Shown: positions 35,416 through 44,547 of the stretch, one piece after another
Layout: each line of letters begins with the position of its first letter
Numbering within the stretch: the first letter of the stretch is position 1
From: Levilactobacillus zymae
GTDB lineage: Bacteria; Bacillota; Bacilli; Lactobacillales; Lactobacillaceae
Length of the DNA stretch: 64,000 nt
Reading direction: 5' to 3'
NCBI RefSeq assembly: GCF_032190635.1
Contig: NZ_JAVLAS010000001.1
Coordinates: forward strand, 2,294,001 to 2,358,000
Position numbers and translations under genes: made by a program
The notes under the pieces: model-generated
Seen by the model: only the letters and a program-made list of their open reading frames with translations
The model's database searches: none
What the model was told of the DNA's origin: nothing

Positions 35416-37273
35416 TTAGACTCTCAACTTCCGGTACAGGGTCCAGCCGCTAACGCTCAGAAGCAAGGTGACGACTCCCACGATGGTGAGCCAGCCGTGA
35501 GCCTGCTCGTTAGTTTGTGGCAACGTACCGTGGGCCGTGGACCCTAACGAACCGGTTGGTCCCTGACCAGCAGCCACGCCGGCATTCGCCGTGGCTGTGC
35601 CGGCGGTGGCACCGCCAGTTACTGAACCAGCGGCACCCCCACCATTGGTCAAGCTTCCGGTGGAACCAGTTCCCGTTGTTGGCGCCGCGCCAGGAGTCGA
35701 AACACTTGGTGTGGTAGCCGGATGACCGGTACCTGGTTCGCTCGGGTTAGTGGTTGGTGGCGTCACACTGCTGCCGCCGTTGCCTGGTTCGCTCGGGTTG
35801 GTGGTTGGTGGCGTCACACCGCTGCCGCCGTTGCCTGGTTCGCTCGGGTTGGTGGTTGGTGGCGTCACACCGCTACCGCCGTTGCCTGGTTCGCTGGGAT
35901 TAGTGGTTGGTGGCGTCACACCGCTACCGCCGTTGCCTGGTTCGCTCGGGTTGGTGGTTGGTGGCGTCACACCACTGCCGCCGTTACCTGGTTCGCTGGG
36001 ATTAGTGGTTGGTGGCGTTACACCGCTGCCACCATTACCCGGTTCGCTTGGATTGGTGGTTGGTGGCGTCGTTGTGCTACCGCCTTCTCCTGGTTCACCA
36101 GGGGTCGGCGTAGTCGTCGCCTGATCCGTTTCGTGCAACTGACCAACCGCCGTGCCACCTTCCGTGGATGGTAAACGGAATCGCGGTGGTGTTTAACTCA
36201 TAGCCGGCCGGTGCCTTAGTTTCCACTAGGGTATAATCGCCCGGAAGTAACCGATTTAACGTAATCTGGCCGTTCGCATCCGTGACTAAGCCAGCTTGGA
36301 CCACTTGACCAGTACTATCGCGTAACTCAAATTCCGCACCGGGTAAGACGACGTCGTCGGTTCCCGTCTTGGTTAGAACCACGCTACCATAGCCCTGACC
36401 AGAACCGGTGCCACTACCACCATACGCAATGTTGGCGGTGACGGAACTACCGTTAGATGAAGCCGTATTGGTCCAGGTTTGGCTACCACCCGTAATGTTT
36501 GGCTTCGTTTGATACGTCATATCCACGGCCGTGGTGACATTAGCAAAGGTAAAGGTGATCTCTTGGCCGCTTTGGGAAACGGTCGGGGTCAACTTACCCC
36601 CGTTGCTGACGAAATTCCCACTGGCATCATAGGAACCGGTATTCGCCGTCACACTGCCCGGGATAAAGGTCTGATTCGGGCCTAAGGTATCCGTGACGGT
36701 GACGGTGCCGATATTCTGACTACCCGCGTTAAAGGCCACGTTCCAGGTCAGAGCCGTTGGCGTCCCATCCGGGGCCTTACTGCCGACCCAGCCAACCTTG
36801 TTTACTTTCCAATTGTTATCGGTTGGCTTGGTATCGGTCGTGCCTTTGACGTAGAACTGCAAGGTGCCCTTCCGGTTTCGGGCATTTTCGCCGGCCTCGT
36901 TAAAGGTCAACGTCCCCGTCGTCTCACCGGCTTTGATGGTAAAGGACCCGATGACGGTCCCATCTTCAGCGGTCAACGGGATCGTGGTATCGTTCGCCGC
37001 GACTAACCCGTTCGGCAAAGTCACCGAGGCCGATTGATTAGCAATCGACACGTCGTCTGGAATCGACCAATTATAACTAGCTTCGTAATTTTCCCACTTA
37101 CTAAATTCGGAATTACTGGTGACGGTACTTCCGGCGGAATCCGTAACCGTCGCATCCCCAGCGGCCAGACCACTCACGGTCACGGCCGCGTGCGACGTCA
37201 CGGGGGCGGCCAGCATCAATCCAGCGAGTAACGCCACGATGCCGGCCACGATGGTTGTAACCAACTTCCGCAT
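35416..37273 (-). pseudogene. LPQTNE-anchored adhesin, interrupted by a frameshift
   Basis: Two overlapping frames (36095-37273 and 35416-36138) make one adhesin of about 615 residues. The first has a signal peptide, an adhesin domain homologous to that of the 26481 protein (residues 30-150), a second domain homologous to that of the 44548 protein (TALTWNVAFNAG...; NQTFIPGSVTANTG), and a SpaA/Cna-B domain (SVVLTKTG; YTLVETKAPAGYEL) with isopeptide Lys and Glu. Near 36157-36164 the minus-strand GGAAGG has one base too many; removing one restores HGGGTAVGQLHETDQA, the Pro-rich repeats, LPQTNE and the membrane tail. As read, the product would be released unanchored. Confidence 0.85.
35741..36075 (-). 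repeat. 51-bp tandem repeats in the adhesin gene
   Basis: Six units coding for NPSEPGNGGSGVTPPTT, nearly identical at the DNA level, with partial units at each end. Such repeats can gain or lose copies and form the wall-spanning stalk. Edges approximate. Confidence 0.88.
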
Positions 37274-37714
37274 AAGACATTCCTCCCTTGGTTCAATCTA
37301 ACTTCCTTTGACCCTTAAGGGACCTCATCTCCTTCGTCCAAATCCCTGACGGACCCACTCGTTACCACTTCTACTATAGAGCGATGCCGTCTAGAAAAGA
37401 CACTCGCCCTCTTCCATTACCCTCTGGTTTGAGTAATCATGTGGCGCAACTAAGTCCTTTAGTCCCTAACCGGTTGCGTTTTGCCGTTCAGCGGTGCCAC
37501 CGGTTCATCCAACATTTGGTTGAATCACTCGACCGTTTAACTATCGAATATGACAAACTAATGACAATTAACCGAAATTTGCCGTCAGTTCTTAATCTGG
37601 GCGATACACGGCAGTAACACAACCCCGGTAAACTCGGAGACATTAAAGGCGGGCGTTCCGCCAACGATTCATCTGAACTCACGACTTCACCAATCACCTA
37701 TAGGAGGGTGTCTC
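37274..37714. other. Intergenic region between divergent surface protein genes
   Basis: No supported gene. It should hold the promoters for the adhesin (minus) and the LysM protein (plus); no clear -35/-10 pair or repeat stood out. Confidence 0.4.
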
Positions 37715-38248
37715 TTGACTAAATTAATTACGACTTTCATGACCACTACCGTTGCCGCCGTTAGCTTGTTCCTGTTCGGCTCGATCAACGCCGACGCTGC
37801 CACTAAGACCTACACGGTGAAATCCGGCGACTCGGTCTGGGCCATCTCCCAAAAGTTCAACCTGTCAATGGCCACCCTCGAAAAGACCAACCACATTCAA
37901 CACCACGCCCTCGTTGCTGGTCAGACCTTAACGCTAAGCACCACCGCGAAGGCCAAGACCGCCAAGACGACTTCCACGACGTCTAAATCCACAACCACGA
38001 CTTACACCGGCGCGAACCTGAAAAGCTACGTCTTAGATCAGATGGCGTCGCGGACCGGCGTTCCGGCCGCCACTTGGAACACCATCATCCAACGAGAATC
38101 CAACTGGCAACCCAACGTTCGTAACACGTCCAGTGGCGCGTACGGGCTCTTTCAAAACATGCACATCTCCAGCGGCTCCGTTGAAGAACAAGTCGATGCC
38201 GCCGTTAGTCTTTACCAGGCCCAGGGCTTAGCCGCTTGGTCCCTTTAA
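37715..38248 (+). CDS. Secreted LysM protein with transglycosylase-like C-terminus
   Basis: A 177-residue exported protein starting at TTG 37715, preceded by AGGAGGG; an ATG eight codons later is the alternative. A signal peptide runs to ADAATK. One LysM domain ([18 protein letters not shown] ... LVAGQTLTL) binds peptidoglycan. After a Thr/Lys linker, the last 75 residues ([37 protein letters not shown]) are a short lysozyme-like fold with the catalytic-type Glu in QRESNW, as in aggregation-promoting/resuscitation-like factors. Likely acts on the wall. Confidence 0.88.
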   Translation: MTKLITTFMTTTVAAVSLFLFGSINADAATKTYTVKSGDSVWAISQKFNLSMATLEKTNHIQHHALVAGQTLTLSTTAKAKTAKTTSTTSKSTTTTYTGANLKSYVLDQMASRTGVPAATWNTIIQRESNWQPNVRNTSSGAYGLFQNMHISSGSVEEQVDAAVSLYQAQGLAAWSL

Positions 38249-38264
38249 TTCAGAATTAGTCCTA

Positions 38265-38293
38265 GTCAGCGTGCCCCGGCACGCTGACTTTTT
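38265..38293 (+). terminator. Intrinsic terminator
   Basis: GTCAGCGTGCC/GGCACGCTGAC stem then TTTTT. The rest of the gap to 38577 holds no supported gene. Confidence 0.85.
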
Positions 38294-38577
38294 CAATTGT
38301 CGACTAAATCGCAATGCCCCCTCGCTATTATTTTGTAATATACGGGATTTTACCGGTCAGCTAACCAACGTCAATCCCCGTCAGACCACCATTTAGCAGG
38401 ATTAATTCCGACCCTTAATTTTCCGTAAAATTAACCAAATAGACCGCTTTCTGGTCGCTTAGCCGACAGAATTATGATATCGGCTTAATCCCGTAGTAAC
38501 TCCCTGTTAATCAAACTGCAACATTCATCGGTTAAGCTACTAGGTAATGATTAACAGATATGGGAGTTATTAAAAAT

Positions 38578-38979
38578 ATGTCAAAACTTAAACTAAAACT
38601 TGCAGCATTCTTATTACTATTCAGCTTTTCCTTCGGCATGGCCACGGACGTTACGGCTAGCCTGGGCACACAAGCCACAGTAACGGCCCAAGCGGCCACC
38701 AAATTAACCGCTAAGCAAAAGAAACAAATCGCGGCCATCAACGCGTCGTTGTCCAAGAAACAAAAGGCCGCCAAGAAGTGGATCGCCTACCACGAATCTC
38801 GGTACAGCTACACCGCTCGTAACGGGAATTGTTACGGTCGTTACCAACTCTTGAAGTCGTACCTCCACGGTAACTACTCCGCCGTCAACCAAGAAAAGAC
38901 CGCCAACAAATACGTGGCTGGTCGTTACGGCACCTGGACCAAGGCCAAGAAATTCTGGCAGAGTCACCACTGGTACTAA
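38578..38979 (+). CDS. Apf-like secreted protein (lysozyme-like fold)
   Basis: A 133-residue exported protein. ATG 38578 is chosen because TATGGGAG lies about 11 bp upstream; an in-frame ATG at 38560 is possible. A signal peptide (LAAFLLLFSFSFGM) is followed by TAQAATK. The C-terminal 70 residues (KWIAYHESRYSYTARNGNCYGRYQL ... TWTKAKKFWQSHHWY) match aggregation-promoting factor C-termini, with the conserved YHES Glu. The family is wall-associated and thought to cleave peptidoglycan. Confidence 0.85.
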   Translation: MSKLKLKLAAFLLLFSFSFGMATDVTASLGTQATVTAQAATKLTAKQKKQIAAINASLSKKQKAAKKWIAYHESRYSYTARNGNCYGRYQLLKSYLHGNYSAVNQEKTANKYVAGRYGTWTKAKKFWQSHHWY

Positions 38980-38998
38980 AAATTTCGCCATTACCCCA

Positions 38999-39030
38999 AC
39001 GTCACGGACTTTGCGCCGTGGCGTTTTTTT
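38999..39030 (+). terminator. Intrinsic terminator
   Basis: AACGTCACGG..CCGTGGCGTT stem then TTTTTT. Confidence 0.85.
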
Positions 39031-39034
39031 CACT

Positions 39035-39076
39035 AAAAAAGCGGCGACGTCCTTTCCGAGGAAAGTCGTCGCCGCT
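39035..39076 (-). terminator. Intrinsic terminator of the small minus-strand gene
   Basis: AGCGGCGACGACTTTCC/GGAAAGGACGTCGCCGCT stem followed by TTTTTT on the minus strand, 14 bp after the stop at 39091. Confidence 0.85.
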
Positions 39077-39090
39077 AACACGTTTCAATT

Positions 39091-39300
39091 TTAGATAGCC
39101 CAGATGCGGCCCAATTCATAGTCACCGTTTGGATGTTGATAAACGCTAACCTGGAGACCCTTGGTGTTATTCTGAAACAGAAAAACGTCCTGTTCCGCCG
39201 AGGTAGCAAATAAGTGCCACGCGCTCGCGTCGTGTCCTAAGAGGGGCAATTGCTCATGGGTCCAAGTTTCAATCGAGATGTTCTGCTTTTGACTAGTGAT
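39091..39300 (-). CDS. Small protein of unknown function with AUC at the start position
   Basis: An open frame of 69 residues ending TAA at 39093-39091. Residues include IETWTHEQLPLLGHDAS, WHLFATSAEQDVFLF and YQHPNGDYELGRIWAI, which read like a real folded protein. AAAAGGAG lies 8 bp before the codon ATC (39300-39298); there is no in-frame ATG, GTG or TTG in front of the coding part. A good promoter (39382-39409) and a strong terminator bracket the frame. Either AUC is used as a rare start, or the start was mutated and the gene is dying. Family not recognised. Confidence 0.55.
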   Translation of the reverse strand: MTSQKQNISIETWTHEQLPLLGHDASAWHLFATSAEQDVFLFQNNTKGLQVSVYQHPNGDYELGRIWAI

Positions 39301-39381
39301 ACTGGCAACTCCTTTTCTCTAAACAACAATCGTTAATTTTAAATGCGCAATTAAGTTGCACACAATATTATTGTAATGCTT

Positions 39382-39409
39382 ATTATACACGAATAGCTTA
39401 GTATTTCAA
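39382..39409 (-). promoter_or_regulatory. Promoter of the small AUC-start gene
   Basis: Minus strand TTGAAA (39409-39404), 16-bp spacer, TATAAT (39387-39382), about 80 bp before the start region. Confidence 0.65.
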
Positions 39410-39477
39410 TCAAAAAATTCTAGTTGGTATTAATTAACAGGCTGAAAACGGTTTATATTTAACCAGTTACTCTAAAA

Positions 39478-39517
39478 AGCGCTCTGAATGACTAGTTACC
39501 GTCATCCAGAGCGCTTA
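39478..39517 (-). terminator. Intrinsic terminator of the permease locus
   Basis: AAGCGCTCTG.ATGAC and GTCAT.CAGAGCGCTT arms, A/T-rich ends. Confidence 0.85.
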
Positions 39518-39527
39518 TTTTAACTGA

Positions 39528-40875
39528 TTAAATTACATCCGGGTCGTGCGTGTCCCGGTACTTGCGTTTCAAATAATAGTAGAGCGGCATTCCCAACGCG
39601 ATCACGATCATCGAAGCCGCGGCCCCGGTGAAATCGGAAAACAACTCGCTGATAACCACGAAACCGGTCCCCAAAATGGCAAAGATGGGCACGATTGGAT
39701 ACCCCGGCGTTCGAAAACCGGTTGGTTGTCCCTCGTGGCGGCGCCGGAGAATAAAGACCCCGACGAACGCGGCGATGTAGAAACTATACATCACGAAAAT
39801 GCACAATTCCGACAAGCGGTCCGTGTCAATGGTCAGAATCATCGCCGTCGCTAAGACCAGTAGCGTCAACGTGGCCACCACCGGCGTGTGCGTCTTGGGA
39901 TTCAAGCGCCCCAGGTACTTCGCAAATGGCAACTGGTGCTTGGCAGCCATCGCGTAGTAGATCCGCGGGAAACTCATCACCTTCCCGTTGAGCGCACCGA
40001 TGATCGAAATCATGATACCAATATTGATCAACCGGCCACCCCAGGTGCCAAACGCACTGGTGGCAAAGTAGGCCGTGGCGTTTTCCCCCAGTGCGTCAAT
40101 TCGCGTGGCACTCATCGACCGGAAGATGCCGTAGGTCACCCCGAGATATAGCACGATAATGATCGTAATCCCCAGGATAATGGCCAGGGGTAGGAGTTTT
40201 TCGGGGCGCTTGATTTCGCCCCCCCAGGTTGGTAATCAGGATCCAGCCATCATAGGCGAAGATGGTCCCCAACACAGCGACCCCGAAGTTGCCCATGCTC
40301 TGATGCACACTGGTGATGGTCTCCCCCAGCGCACTTTGGTTACCGAAAAACAGGCCGAACACGATAATCACCAGAATCGGCACTAGCTTACAGATGGTGG
40401 TCACGATGGCAAACGTCGCCCCGTACCGATTCTCTAACATGTTGAGGACCGCAACTAACACGATCGTGATAATCGCGATGGGCGCCTTCCAGAAGGAACT
40501 GATACCAAAGAAGTTGACCATCAGTAAGCCCAGGTACCCAGCAATTGAGCCCACGATCGAAGGCGCGTAGACGATCACTTGCATCCAGCCGGACATAAAG
40601 CCCCAGAATTCCCCGTAAATGTGGGTCATGTACTGGTACAGCCCCCCGGTATGGGGAATCTGTGATCCGATTTCGGACAACGTTAGCCCGTCCGCCAGGG
40701 TAATTACGCCCCCCAGCAACCAGGCCAGTAACGCTAAGTTGGTCGACCCCGTCATTTGTAAAACGGAGGCCTGTTTAAAGAAGATTCCGGACCCAATCAC
40801 GGTTCCAATGACTAGTGAGAGTGCCGACCACAACCCCAGTGATCGGTTCAATCCCACCGTTGACGTTTCTTTCAC
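39528..40875 (-). pseudogene. APC-family amino acid permease, frameshifted in a G7 tract
   Basis: Two overlapping frames (40096-40875 and 39528-40154) together make a 12-helix amino acid/polyamine/organocation permease of about 447 residues, similar to SteT/LAT-type exchangers (LVIGTVIGSGIFFKQ; IPHTGGLYQYMTHIYGEFW; PRIYYAMAAKHQLPF). The break is a run of seven G (C on the plus strand, 40219-40225). With six G, the frame continues as TNLGGEIKRPEKLLPLAII into the second half. It starts at GTG 40875-40873. It may be a true null, a phase-variable switch, or a homopolymer error in the assembly. Confidence 0.85.
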
Positions 40876-41102
40876 GATTTCCCCATCTCTTTCTCTCCAA
40901 GCTCCGCGCCGACTGCCACCGGCACGGTGTTAGTTTACAGTATACTGAACCACCGGGACCGGCGCAATCAGAACCGACCGGAAGGGGGATTTCAACGCAA
41001 AACCTGCGCGGGGTCAAATCCGGCTCCCATGCTTGGCGAAAAATCGCTATAATAGTAGTCTGTAGTAACTTTTTTACCAACTCAACTGAAAGGATAATTT
41101 CG

Positions 41103-41159
41103 ATGACGAATAAACGGATTTCACGTTCCTTAATCGTGATGGTCTTCGGGTGGATGTAA
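41103..41159 (+). CDS. 18-codon open frame ahead of the IS3 element
   Basis: ATG with AAAGGAT 9 bp upstream and TATAAT at 41048-41053. The product begins MTNKRISRSLIVMVFGWM, resembling the basic plus hydrophobic start of a membrane or exported protein. It stops 9 bp before the insertion sequence. It may be the stump of a gene lost when the IS arrived, or a real mini-protein. Confidence 0.35.
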   Translation: MTNKRISRSLIVMVFGWM

Positions 41160-41231
41160 GCTGATTCCTGAGACAACTTTTAAGAGAGCGTATAATGAAT
41201 AAATCGTCTCTCAAAAGGAAGGAATTTTTAC

Positions 41232-41483
41232 ATGCCAACTCGTTACGACAAAGAATTCAAACAAAACATCATCAACCTATATAAACAAGGCGAATCAGCC
41301 GCCCAACTGGCCAGAGAATATGGCATTGGCTATTCAACCGTTCATAAGTGGATCCAGGGCCAAGCCAAAACTCAATCCGGTAAATCGCCAGACGAAATTA
41401 AAGCGATGGAAAAGCGGCTGGCTTCCCTGTCTGAGGAGAACGAAATCCTAAAAAAAGCCCTGGGCTTCCTTGCGCAGAAGTAA
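41232..41483 (+). CDS. IS3-family transposase OrfA
   Basis: An 83-residue protein with a helix-turn-helix (YKQGESAAQLAREYGIGYST) and a leucine-zipper-like C-terminus (EKRLASLSEENEILKKALGF). The sequence A7-G at 41450-41457 is a classic slippery site, so ribosomes can shift -1 and make OrfAB. AAGGAAGG lies upstream. Confidence 0.92.
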   Translation: MPTRYDKEFKQNIINLYKQGESAAQLAREYGIGYSTVHKWIQGQAKTQSGKSPDEIKAMEKRLASLSEENEILKKALGFLAQK

Positions 41484-41536
41484 CCAATATTTTTGATTAC
41501 ATTCACCAAGAAAGCCATCACCACCAGGTAACTAAG

Positions 41537-42379
41537 ATGTGCCGAATTCTCGGTGTTTCCAGAGCTCAGTATTATCGTTATCGATCCCCCAAGCCTTCAA
41601 AACGCCGGGCCGAAGATGAGGACTTAAAACAACGGATTCTGCGGATCTTTGCGGAATTCAAGCAGCGATACGGCGTTATGAAGATCCACCATGAATTGAA
41701 TCTGGAACTTCAACCACTGCAGCGTCGGTGCAGCCCAAGACGGATTTCCCGGCTCATGAAGGAACTGGATATCCACTCCGTTACCGTCAATAAATGGAAA
41801 GCGGCTTCGGCTTCCAAAACCAAGGTTGAACAGCGTCCCAACTTGTTTAAGCAGGATTTCTCGACCACTGGTTTAAATCAAAAATGGACCGCTGATATGA
41901 CCTATATTCAAACGAAGCGTAATGGCTGGTGTTACTTATCAACCATCATGGATCTGCACTCAAGACGAATTATCGGCTATTCATTCTCAAAAAAGATGGC
42001 TACTGATTTAGTCTTAAAGACCCTGGAAAGCGCGGTTAAAAATCGAACCATTACTGGGGACCTGATTATCCACACAGACTTAGGATCACAGTACACCAGC
42101 GATGATTACAACCAACGTTTAACAGAACTACATATCCGCCACTCTTACAGCCGTAAGGGGTGTCCATACGATAATGCACCAATGGAATCTTTTCATGCTT
42201 CCCTCAAAAAGGAATGTGTTTATCCAGTGCCGGTCTTTGAGAATTATGAAACTGCCGCTGCTGTCCTTTTTGAATATGTGCATACTTTCTACAATAGGAA
42301 GAGAATTCATAGTTCACTGGGCTACCAGACCCCCTTACAAGTTGAAATCGCAACACTTACGAGCCAAATGGCCGCCTGA
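41537..42379 (+). CDS. IS3-family transposase OrfB (DDE integrase domain)
   Basis: A 280-residue open part from the first ATG, but the -1 frame is open from the A7-G site, so the natural product is an OrfAB fusion of about 380 residues. The HTH_21-like start (RILGVSRAQYYRY) leads into an rve core with catalytic Asp in WTADMTYIQTKR, Asp in HTDLGSQYTSDDY and Glu in PMESFHASLKKE. Uninterrupted and probably functional. Confidence 0.93.
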   Translation: MCRILGVSRAQYYRYRSPKPSKRRAEDEDLKQRILRIFAEFKQRYGVMKIHHELNLELQPLQRRCSPRRISRLMKELDIHSVTVNKWKAASASKTKVEQRPNLFKQDFSTTGLNQKWTADMTYIQTKRNGWCYLSTIMDLHSRRIIGYSFSKKMATDLVLKTLESAVKNRTITGDLIIHTDLGSQYTSDDYNQRLTELHIRHSYSRKGCPYDNAPMESFHASLKKECVYPVPVFENYETAAAVLFEYVHTFYNRKRIHSSLGYQTPLQVEIATLTSQMAA

Positions 42380-42480
42380 TTTAATGCTTTCCATGGTTCA
42401 AATAAGTTATTAATCACGATTAATGATTTATTTGAGCTATGGAAGGTAAACGCGGTTCTGAATGTCTCTTAAAACCTGTC

Positions 42481-42690
42481 TCAAATATTGACTTCAATCC
42501 AATTTCTCACCAATAAATTTCCAATATAATATCCTTCTTCTTCTTGATCAATATCTTCTAATAACGCTCTTATATTTTCGTTACTCCAAGAGTACTCTCT
42601 TTGATATAAAGGAATTTTGTATTTTATTGCAGCATTTTCTGACACCGGAAATAAATCTACGATACTACGTGGATCTGCATGTATATCCAT
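42481..42690 (-). pseudogene. N-terminal stump of a DUF262 (GmrSD-type) protein, cut by IS3
   Basis: The first 66 or so residues of a DUF262 protein, recognised by KIPLYQREYSWSNENIRALLEDI and the following YYIGNLLV. An intact ATG has AGGGGGA upstream. The frame runs into the right end of the IS3 element and stops 2 codons inside. DUF262 proteins occur in phage defence (for example GmrSD-type nucleases). The rest of the gene is absent on the other side of the IS. Base composition is much more AT-rich than the surroundings, a sign of transfer. Confidence 0.85.
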
Positions 42691-42857
42691 TGTTAATTAT
42701 CCCCCTAATGATTTTATAGCAGTCATATTTTGGTAACCGTTTACATTAAACTAATATTCAATATTTACTTTCCAATCCAACTACTCTCTTATTAAATTAC
42801 ATTGAACCATTTTAATTATATCTCAATATATTAAGAACCGTTATGATGAAAATTAAA

Positions 42858-42895
42858 AATAGAGCAATCAAGCCTAATTGCTTGGTTGCTCTATT
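42858..42895 (-). terminator. Intrinsic terminator
   Basis: AATAGAGCAA.CAAG pairs with CTTG.TTGCTCTATT. It ends the small gene at 42909. Confidence 0.85.
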
Positions 42896-42908
42896 AAAGT
42901 TCAATTAT

Positions 42909-43166
42909 TTAGCTAGCATCCGCGTCTTCCTGCACGAACGTATGCTTGTCATCCAGCACGTACTGGAACTGCACGGCGTTCAACATCAAGCTCGCGCGGA
43001 ACAACGCCTTGATACCTTGTTCATTACTCATGACCACAAAGAATTCACGGTCGGTGCCACTGACTCGTTGGAAGTCTTCATATTCTCCCTTGAAACCTTC
43101 CTTACGGAACAGTGCGATAATCTTCATCATTTCAACTTGCGTAACTTCTTTAGTCGCCAAATTCAA
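42909..43166 (-). CDS. Small protein of unknown function
   Basis: An 85-residue acidic, soluble protein with no recognised domain; the segment MKIIALFRKEGFKGEYEDFQ and EFFVVMSNEQGIKALFRA look folded. The start is uncertain: TTG 43166 has only a weak AAGAGA site; an ATG 12 codons in is possible. It lies 42 bp after the 72-residue gene and has its own terminator, so the two may be an operon. Confidence 0.6.
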   Translation of the reverse strand: MNLATKEVTQVEMMKIIALFRKEGFKGEYEDFQRVSGTDREFFVVMSNEQGIKALFRASLMLNAVQFQYVLDDKHTFVQEDADAS

Positions 43167-43208
43167 ATCTCTTTTCTTCTCTTATAGTTGTGTATCAATA
43201 ATGCTAAT

Positions 43209-43427
43209 TTAGTGCCTACCGGGGGTACTCTCTAGCTCAGACAGCTTGTCTTCAATCAATTGGTTAGCTATCCCAAAGGCTTTCAGCCGTCGCTTCGCCA
43301 AAGTCAGCTGGGATTTATACCGACTAGGATTCTCTTTCGCTTCAAGGGTCTTCACGACCTCCTGAATCTTATGCAACGTTGAGTCAATCTGACGCTTAGC
43401 TTCTAGTAGTTCGTCAACCTCATACAT
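43209..43427 (-). CDS. Small helical protein of unknown function
   Basis: A 72-residue protein, almost wholly helical with heptad-like Leu/Ile (VDELLEAKRQIDSTLHKI; ANQLIEDKLSELE), probably a coiled coil. GAGGGAGGG lies well placed before ATG 43425-43427. No family recognised. It sits at the edge of the AT-rich patch, next to the DUF262 stump. Confidence 0.65.
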   Translation of the reverse strand: MYEVDELLEAKRQIDSTLHKIQEVVKTLEAKENPSRYKSQLTLAKRRLKAFGIANQLIEDKLSELESTPGRH

Positions 43428-43638
43428 CCAAAGAGCCCTCCCTCGAATAGTCCCAAGTAACCTAAATTAAACGACCAGAAGTGACCAATTAGTGACCACC
43501 GGTGGCGAAACGTGGGATTACCGGGCAGCCGATTCCGCTTAACCCCACTAAGCCAATTAGCCACCCCCAGCTAATCGCCTTAGTGACGTTAATCCTCGTC
43601 AGCTAACCGCCCTGCGGCACACTCTGATTTTTCCCCAC

Positions 43639-43672
43639 GAAAAAGCCGACCCTGCGTAAGCCGGATCGGCCT
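43639..43672 (-). terminator. Intrinsic terminator of gpmA
   Basis: GGCCGATCC and GGTCGGCTTTT arms on the minus strand. Confidence 0.8.
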
Positions 43673-43688
43673 TCAATTAAGCTGACAA

Positions 43689-44381
43689 TTACTTGCCCAA
43701 CTTAACCTTGTTCGTCATGTTTAACTTGTCATCGAAGTCGTAAACCACTGGTTCACCAGTTGCCATTTCGAGGTCCATGATGTCGTCATCAGAGATCCGT
43801 TCGATGTACTTGCTTAAAGCACGTAATGAGTTCCCGTGGGCTGCGATGATGACGTTCTTGCCATCCAGCAACTTAGGTGCGATTTGGTCTTCCCAGAACG
43901 GCATAACCCGTTCCAAGGTAACCTTCAAGTTTTCACCACCAGGGATGATGTTTGGATCCAAGTCAGCGTAACGACGGTCGTTCACAGCGGAACCTTCGTC
44001 ATCAGCACTCAACAGTGGAGGCAACACATCGTAGGACCGACGCCAGATGTGCACTTGGTCGTCGCCGTACTTTTCAGCCGTTTCCTTCTTGTTTAAGCCT
44101 TGTAATGCGCCATAGTGCCGTTCGTTCAAACGCCACGTCTTAGTTTCTGGAACCCAAAGTTGGTCGGATTCTTCCAAAACGTAGTGTAACGTCTTGATGG
44201 CCCGCTTCAGAACTGAAGTGTAGGCGTAATCGAATTCCAAGCCGGCTTCCTTAACTTTCTTCCCAGCAGCCTTTGCTTCTTCGACACCCTTTTCACTCAA
44301 GTCAACGTCAACCCAGCCAGTGAATTGGTTGGAAAGGTTCCATTCACTTTGGCCGTGGCGAATCAGTACTAATTTTGCCAT
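43689..44381 (-). CDS. gpmA: 2,3-bisphosphoglycerate-dependent phosphoglycerate mutase
   Basis: A 230-residue glycolytic enzyme that interconverts 3- and 2-phosphoglycerate through a phosphohistidine. [12 protein letters not shown] holds the catalytic His near residue 9; the second His is in [29 protein letters not shown] and [13 protein letters not shown] are family blocks. AAGAGG precedes the ATG. Monocistronic. Confidence 0.97.
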   Translation of the reverse strand: MAKLVLIRHGQSEWNLSNQFTGWVDVDLSEKGVEEAKAAGKKVKEAGLEFDYAYTSVLKRAIKTLHYVLEESDQLWVPETKTWRLNERHYGALQGLNKKETAEKYGDDQVHIWRRSYDVLPPLLSADDEGSAVNDRRYADLDPNIIPGGENLKVTLERVMPFWEDQIAPKLLDGKNVIIAAHGNSLRALSKYIERISDDDIMDLEMATGEPVVYDFDDKLNMTNKVKLGK

Positions 44382-44503
44382 TATTTAGACCTCTTTCTTC
44401 TTAGTTTTACCCTGTTATTTTACACCATCTCCCCGGAAATTTCAGCATTATTCCCGTTTTAACCCCGGAGTTAGCTAGGTAACCGTTTTCTTCTCATTGG
44501 ACC

Positions 44504-44535
44504 AAAAAAGCCAGGTCGGTCACCCGATCTGGCTT
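44504..44535 (-). terminator. Intrinsic terminator of the Ser-rich adhesin gene
   Basis: AAGCCAGATCGGG and CCGACCTGGCTT stem followed by TTTT on the minus strand. Confidence 0.85.
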
Positions 44536-44547
44536 ACTGATTTTAAA

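Larger units (their letters stand above)
41169..42483 (+). mobile_element. IS3-family insertion sequence, intact
   Basis: The ends are TGAGACAACTTTTAAGAGAG (41169-41188) and, inverted, TGAGACAGGTTTTAAGAGAC (42464-42483), 17 of 20 matching and starting with TG as in IS3. Length 1315 bp with orfA and orfB in the usual -1 arrangement. The flanking bases (TCC on the left, AAT on the right) show no target duplication, and the two flanks look unrelated, suggesting an adjacent deletion or recombination. Confidence 0.88.

Noticed and set aside
35750..36124. Plus-strand frame with repeated VVGGVTPLPPLPGSLGL
   Set aside because: Antisense of the 51-bp adhesin repeats; it only exists because of the repeat periodicity.
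36095..36138. Two separate overlapping adhesin genes
   Set aside because: The second frame has no signal peptide or ribosome site, and removing a single base joins the two into one ordinary wall protein.
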